The notes below the pieces were generated by a model. That model was not told the origin of the DNA, ran no database searches, and saw only the letters and a list, made by a program, of their open reading frames with translations. A DNA stretch of 7,224 nt from Marinosulfonomonas sp. (lineage in GTDB: Bacteria; Pseudomonadota; Alphaproteobacteria; Rhodobacterales; Rhodobacteraceae), in assembly GCA_015494385.1 (NCBI GenBank), contig WGBJ01000319.1, positions 1 to 7,224 of the forward strand, in the 5' to 3' direction. Below are positions 4,242-7,224 of the stretch, one piece after another; positions within the stretch are counted from its first letter, which is position 1; each line of letters opens with the position of its first letter. The translations under genes were made by a program, and so were the position numbers.

Positions 4242-6587
4242 ATGAGCCATTCTGACGATATCCCCGCCCCGACCGGCCTTGCCGCCCGCGCGATGGCCGC
4301 GCGCCCTGCGCCCTATCTGGACGGGCTGAACCCTGAACAACGCCGTGCGGTCGAAGCCATGGACGGGCCGGTACTGATGCTGGCAGGGGCCGGCACCGGC
4401 AAGACCAAGGCGCTGACCTCGCGGATTGTGCATTTGCTGAACACCGGCCGCGCCCGCCCGAACGAGGTGCTGGCCGTGACCTTTACCAACAAGGCCGCGC
4501 GCGAGATGAAGGACCGCGTGGGGCAGATGCTGGGCGAGACGGTCGAGGGCATGCCGTGGCTGGGCACCTTTCATGCGATCTGTGTCAAACTGCTGCGCCG
4601 TCACGCCGAGCTGGTAGGGCTGAAAAGCAATTTCACCATTCTGGATACCGACGACCAGATCCGCCTGCTGAAACAGCTTCTGGCAGCGGCGAATATTGAC
4701 GATAAACGCTGGCCCGCCCGCGCGCTGGCCTCGGTGATTGACGGCTGGAAAAACCGCGCTTGGACGCCCGAAAAAGTGCCTGCCGCCGAGGCGGGGGCGT
4801 TCAACAACATGGGGGGCGAGCTGTACGCCGCCTATCAGGCCCGCCTGAAAACCCTGAACGCGGTGGATTTCGGGGATCTGCTGCTGCATGTGGTGACAAT
4901 TTTCCAAACCCAGCCGGATGTGCTGGAACAATACCAGCGCTGGTTCAAATACATCCTTGTAGACGAATATCAGGACACCAACGTGGCACAATACCTGTGG
5001 CTGCGGCTGTTGGCGGGGGGACACAAGAACATCTGCTGCGTGGGCGATGATGACCAGTCGATCTATGGCTGGCGCGGGGCGGAGGTGGGCAATATCCTGC
5101 GGTTTGAAACCGATTTCCCCGGCGCGACGGTTGTCAAACTGGAGCAGAATTACCGCTCGACCCATCACATTCTAGGCGCGGCCTCGGGCGTGATTGCCGC
5201 CAACGAGGGACGGCTGGGCAAGACCCTGTGGACCGAGAAGAACGAGGGCGACAAGGTGCGCCTGATCGGCCATTGGGACGGCGAGGAAGAGGCGCGCTGG
5301 ATCGGTGACGAGGTCGAAGCGATGCAACGTGGCACACGCGGGCAGGCGCCGATGTCGCTGGACGATATGGCGATCCTTGTGCGGGCCAGCCACCAGATGC
5401 GGGCGTTCGAGGACCGGTTTTTGACCATCGGCCTGCCGTATCGTGTGATCGGTGGCCCCCGGTTCTACGAGCGCATGGAGATCCGCGACGCGATGGCCTA
5501 TTTCCGCGTTACCGTGTCGCCCGAGGACGATCTGGCGTTTGAGCGCATCGTCAACACGCCGCGACGCGGGGTGGGAGACAAGGCGTTGCAAACCATCCAG
5601 CGGGCGGCGCGGGACAATGGCGTGCCGTTGCTGATGGCCACACGGATGCTGCTAGAGGCCGGCGAGATCAAGGGCAAGGCCAAGGGCGCGTTGCAGGCGC
5701 TGGTCGGCGGTTTCGCGCGCTGGGCGCGGGTGGCTGCGGATGAAAGCGCCAGCCATGTGGAACTGGCCGAGGTGATCCTCGAGGAAAGCGGCTATACCGA
5801 CATGTGGCTGAAGGACAAAACGCCCGAGGCAGCAGGAAGGCTGGAGAACCTGAAGGAACTCATCAAGGCGCTGGAACAGTTTGAAAACCTGCAAGGGTTT
5901 CTGGAACATATCGCGCTGATCATGGACAATGCCTCCGAGGATTCCGAAGAAAAGCTGACCATCATGACGCTGCACGCGGCCAAGGGGCTGGAATTCCCCG
6001 CCGTGTTCCTGCCGGGCTGGGAGGACGGTCTGTTCCCCAGCCAGCGCAGCATGGATGAAAGCGGGATCAAGGGGCTGGAGGAGGAACGGCGGCTGGCCTA
6101 TGTCGGCATCACGCGGGCCGAGGAACTTTGCACCATTTCCTTTGCCGCCAACCGGCGGGTTTACGGGCAATGGCAATCGCAACTGCCCTCGCGGTTCATT
6201 GACGAATTACCGGAAGAACATGTCGAGGTGCTGACCCCGCCGGGCCTGTATGGCGGCGGCTACGGGGCGGCCTCGCCGAATGTCGCGATGGAGGACAAGG
6301 CGCAGCGGGCGGACGCCTATAATTCACCGGGTTGGCGGCGGATGCAGGCGCGCAAGGCGGGGCATGGCATGGGGCAACCACGCGAGGCCAGCAAGGCGGT
6401 GATCGACATCACGGCGAATGCGGCGTTTTCCAAGGGGGAACGGGTGTTCCATCAGAAATTCGGCTATGGCTATGTAATGGGGATCGAGGGTGACAAGCTG
6501 GATATCGAATTCGAGCGCGCTGGCGCAAAAAAGATCGTTGCGCGCTTTGTGGTGCCGGCAGATCGGGCCGACGATGTGCCATTCTGA
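4242..6587 (+). CDS. pcrA: UvrD/PcrA-type superfamily 1 ATP-dependent DNA helicase
   Basis: 781 residues, complete; a 3'-5' DNA helicase family of nucleotide-excision and mismatch repair, replication-fork maintenance and clearance of stalled polymerase. All SF1A motifs are seen in order: Q motif NPEQRRAV (30-37), Walker A AGAGTGKT (48-55), Ia VTFTNKAAREMK (79-90), Ib GTFHAICVKLLRR (108-120), Walker B DEYQDTN (241-247), III VGDDDQSIYGWRGAE (267-281), IV LEQNYRST (300-307), V MTLHAAKGLEF (575-585), VI RRLAYVGITRAEE (616-628). The C-terminal FHQKFGYGYVMGIEGDKLD (about 736-754) is the Tudor-like tail typical of PcrA/UvrD. The ATG at 4242 lacks a strong Shine-Dalgarno. A second ATG at codon 18 (AMAARPAPYLD) is possible, but rhodobacterial homologues as I remember them carry a similar N-terminal extension. 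It diverges from the secreted-protein gene and converges on the exporter gene. Choice between the names uvrD and pcrA is arbitrary in this group. Confidence 0.96.
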   Translation: MSHSDDIPAPTGLAARAMAARPAPYLDGLNPEQRRAVEAMDGPVLMLAGAGTGKTKALTSRIVHLLNTGRARPNEVLAVTFTNKAAREMKDRVGQMLGETVEGMPWLGTFHAICVKLLRRHAELVGLKSNFTILDTDDQIRLLKQLLAAANIDDKRWPARALASVIDGWKNRAWTPEKVPAAEAGAFNNMGGELYAAYQARLKTLNAVDFGDLLLHVVTIFQTQPDVLEQYQRWFKYILVDEYQDTNVAQYLWLRLLAGGHKNICCVGDDDQSIYGWRGAEVGNILRFETDFPGATVVKLEQNYRSTHHILGAASGVIAANEGRLGKTLWTEKNEGDKVRLIGHWDGEEEARWIGDEVEAMQRGTRGQAPMSLDDMAILVRASHQMRAFEDRFLTIGLPYRVIGGPRFYERMEIRDAMAYFRVTVSPEDDLAFERIVNTPRRGVGDKALQTIQRAARDNGVPLLMATRMLLEAGEIKGKAKGALQALVGGFARWARVAADESASHVELAEVILEESGYTDMWLKDKTPEAAGRLENLKELIKALEQFENLQGFLEHIALIMDNASEDSEEKLTIMTLHAAKGLEFPAVFLPGWEDGLFPSQRSMDESGIKGLEEERRLAYVGITRAEELCTISFAANRRVYGQWQSQLPSRFIDELPEEHVEVLTPPGLYGGGYGAASPNVAMEDKAQRADAYNSPGWRRMQARKAGHGMGQPREASKAVIDITANAAFSKGERVFHQKFGYGYVMGIEGDKLDIEFERAGAKKIVARFVVPADRADDVPF

Positions 6588-6598
6588 TCCGGTTTCGC

Positions 6599-6612
6599 CG
6601 GGCTAACGCCCG
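6599..6612 (+). repeat. Short hairpin CGGGC-TAAC-GCCCG just after the helicase stop
   Basis: A perfect 5-bp GC stem with a 4-base loop starts 12 bases after the helicase TGA. No T-run follows, so on its own it is not an intrinsic terminator. It may be an mRNA 3'-end structure or simply part of the repeat-rich spacer. Confidence 0.4.
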
Positions 6613-6619
6613 TCGACCC

Positions 6620-6645
6620 GCGCTCGCCCCTGTCGGGGCTCGCGC
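6620..6645. repeat. GC-rich interrupted hairpin
   Basis: GCGC (6620-6623) pairs with GCGC (6642-6645), and GCCCC (6626-6630) pairs with GGGGC (6635-6639). A 2x2 mismatch separates the two stems and the loop is TGTC. It directly precedes the GATGCCTCCGGCGGGG motif at 6648 and looks like part of one composite 3'-end structure. Confidence 0.45.
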
Positions 6646-6647
6646 AG

Positions 6648-6683
6648 GATGCCTCCGGCGGGGATATTTATACCAAGAAGAAA
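6648..6683 (+). repeat. Rhodobacteraceae-type intergenic repeat (GATGCCTCCGGCGGGG ... ACCAAGAAGAA)
   Basis: The motif GATGCCTCCGGCGGGGAT followed by an AT-rich stretch and ACCAAGAAGAAA is one I remember as recurring after genes in Roseobacter-group genomes, with the preceding GC-rich hairpin. Only one copy lies in this window, so its repeated nature rests on memory and not on anything seen here. It begins 61 bases after the helicase stop. Confidence 0.5.
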
Positions 6684-6705
6684 CACCATCCCCTTCTTCT
6701 TGGTA
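6671..6705. terminator. 12-bp perfect hairpin between convergent genes, candidate bidirectional terminator
   Basis: TACCAAGAAGAA (6671-6682) is perfectly complementary to TTCTTCTTGGTA (6694-6705) around an 11-base loop. It sits 84 bases past the helicase stop and 70 bases past the stop of the exporter gene, where both transcripts should end. The stem is symmetrical, so it would form in either transcript, but no clean T-tract follows on either side. Intrinsic termination is therefore plausible but not textbook. Confidence 0.5.
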
Positions 6706-6729
6706 CAAGTATCCGCGCCGCAGGCAATG

Positions 6730-6774
6730 CCCAAAGGGGCCAAAAATAGTGTGTGCCGCAGGCACGCCTTTGGG
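6730..6774 (-). terminator. Nested hairpins directly after the exporter stop, candidate terminator
   Basis: Immediately beyond the TGA of the exporter gene, CCCAAAGG and CCTTTGGG (6730-6737 and 6767-6774) form an 8-bp outer stem. Inside it GTGCC and GGCAC (6753-6757 and 6761-6765) form a 5-bp hairpin with a 3-base loop. On the minus strand the inner hairpin is followed six bases later by five T residues (6746-6742). The inner hairpin and T-tract resemble an intrinsic terminator with a weak stem; the outer stem would compete with it. Confidence 0.45.
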
Positions 6775-7224
6775 TCAGGACGCCAGGATCGGATACAAGG
6801 TTGCCACCAGCAGCAATCCGGCTGTGATATTGAATATTCGCAACCGGCGCGGGGTGTTCAGAAAACGGCTCATTTGCTGGCCCATCATTGCCCATATGGA
6901 AATGGCGGGCAGGTTGGTAAGGCCGAAAACAACGGCCACCACCACGATATCGGCAAATGTTGGTGTGGGCGGGGCGTAGACGCCCAATGCGGTCAGGGCC
7001 ATGCTCCACGCCTTTGGATTGACCCATTGAAACGCCGCCGCTTGCAGGAATGCCATCGGTTTGCTGCCGGTTTTGGCCCCCTTGGGCGGTTTGCGGTTAG
7101 AGCCGATTTTCCACGCCAGATACAGCAGATAGGCCACGCTGACCACTTTCAGCACCGTATAGCTGACCGGATAGGCGTCAAACACCTGCACCAGTCCGGC
7201 CCCCACCAGCACCACCATGAACAC
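6775..7224 (-). CDS. LysE/RhtB-family amino-acid exporter, C-terminal part, cut by window edge
   Basis: 149 residues are visible, in an open frame that runs off the right edge, so about a quarter of a typical 200-residue member (the N-terminus and start) is missing. LysE/RhtB proteins are inner-membrane exporters of amino acids or their derivatives. Hydrophobic segments lie at about 2-15, 20-40 (ending AYLLYLAWKI, a family hallmark after the second conserved glycine region), 58-80 (FLQAAAFQWVNPKAW, with the conserved NPKAW), 90-114 and 128-147. A basic loop (SNRKPPKGAKTGSK) sits between the second and third. The substrate cannot be told from sequence. The gene converges on the helicase gene, with a hairpin-rich 187-base spacer between them. 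Confidence 0.87.
   Translation of the reverse strand: MFMVVLVGAGLVQVFDAYPVSYTVLKVVSVAYLLYLAWKIGSNRKPPKGAKTGSKPMAFLQAAAFQWVNPKAWSMALTALGVYAPPTPTFADIVVVAVVFGLTNLPAISIWAMMGQQMSRFLNTPRRLRIFNITAGLLLVATLYPILAS

Noticed and set aside
4170..5168. A 332-codon open frame on the minus strand inside the helicase gene
   Set aside because: It lies wholly antisense to conserved helicase motifs, is rich in low-complexity H/R/G/Q stretches typical of antisense high-G+C frames, and resembles no family.
1..7224. CRISPR array, prophage, transposase, toxin-antitoxin or defence system
   Set aside because: No regularly spaced direct repeats, no integrase or transposase motifs and no paired small genes were seen. 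The helicase is a housekeeping UvrD/PcrA by its complete motif set and tail.

Overview
This window looks like ordinary chromosomal sequence from a Rhodobacteraceae (Roseobacter-group) alphaproteobacterium. The protein sequences, mostly high G+C and a UvrD/PcrA helicase of recognisable rhodobacterial type point that way. So does the intergenic motif at 6648-6683 (GATGCCTCCGGCGGGG followed by ACCAAGAAGAA), which I remember as recurrent in these genomes. The placement comes from reading the sequence and from memory, not from a search.

Layout, left to right. (1) 1-1424, minus: the N-terminal 474 codons of pyruvate carboxylase (pyc), cut by the window edge. (2) 1425-1741: a 317-base spacer holding an inverted pair of REP-like sequences and nested hairpins. 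(3) 1742-2881, minus: a complete FMN-dependent alpha-hydroxy-acid dehydrogenase (L-lactate dehydrogenase/glycolate oxidase family). (4) 2882-2971: a 90-base spacer with a perfect 14-bp palindrome, a candidate operator. (5) 2972-4072, minus: an unrecognised secreted or periplasmic protein with a signal peptide, an apparent internal duplication and visibly lower G+C than its neighbours. (6) 4073-4241: a divergent promoter region. (7) 4242-6587, plus: a complete UvrD/PcrA-type superfamily 1 DNA helicase. (8) 6588-6774: a convergent spacer packed with hairpins and family-type repeats, probably where transcription ends from both sides. (9) 6775-7224, minus: the C-terminal part of a LysE/RhtB-family exporter, cut by the right edge.

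One metabolic link can be inferred. The hydroxy-acid dehydrogenase would turn lactate (or a similar acid) into pyruvate, and the co-directional pyruvate carboxylase would turn pyruvate into oxaloacetate. The long hairpin-rich spacer suggests they are not one tight operon. The helicase, the secreted protein and the exporter show no functional link to each other. I see no CRISPR array, transposase, integrase, tRNA, rRNA or obvious defence system. The parts most worth a second look are the orphan secreted protein (2972-4072) and the structured spacers at 1572-1724 and 6599-6774.
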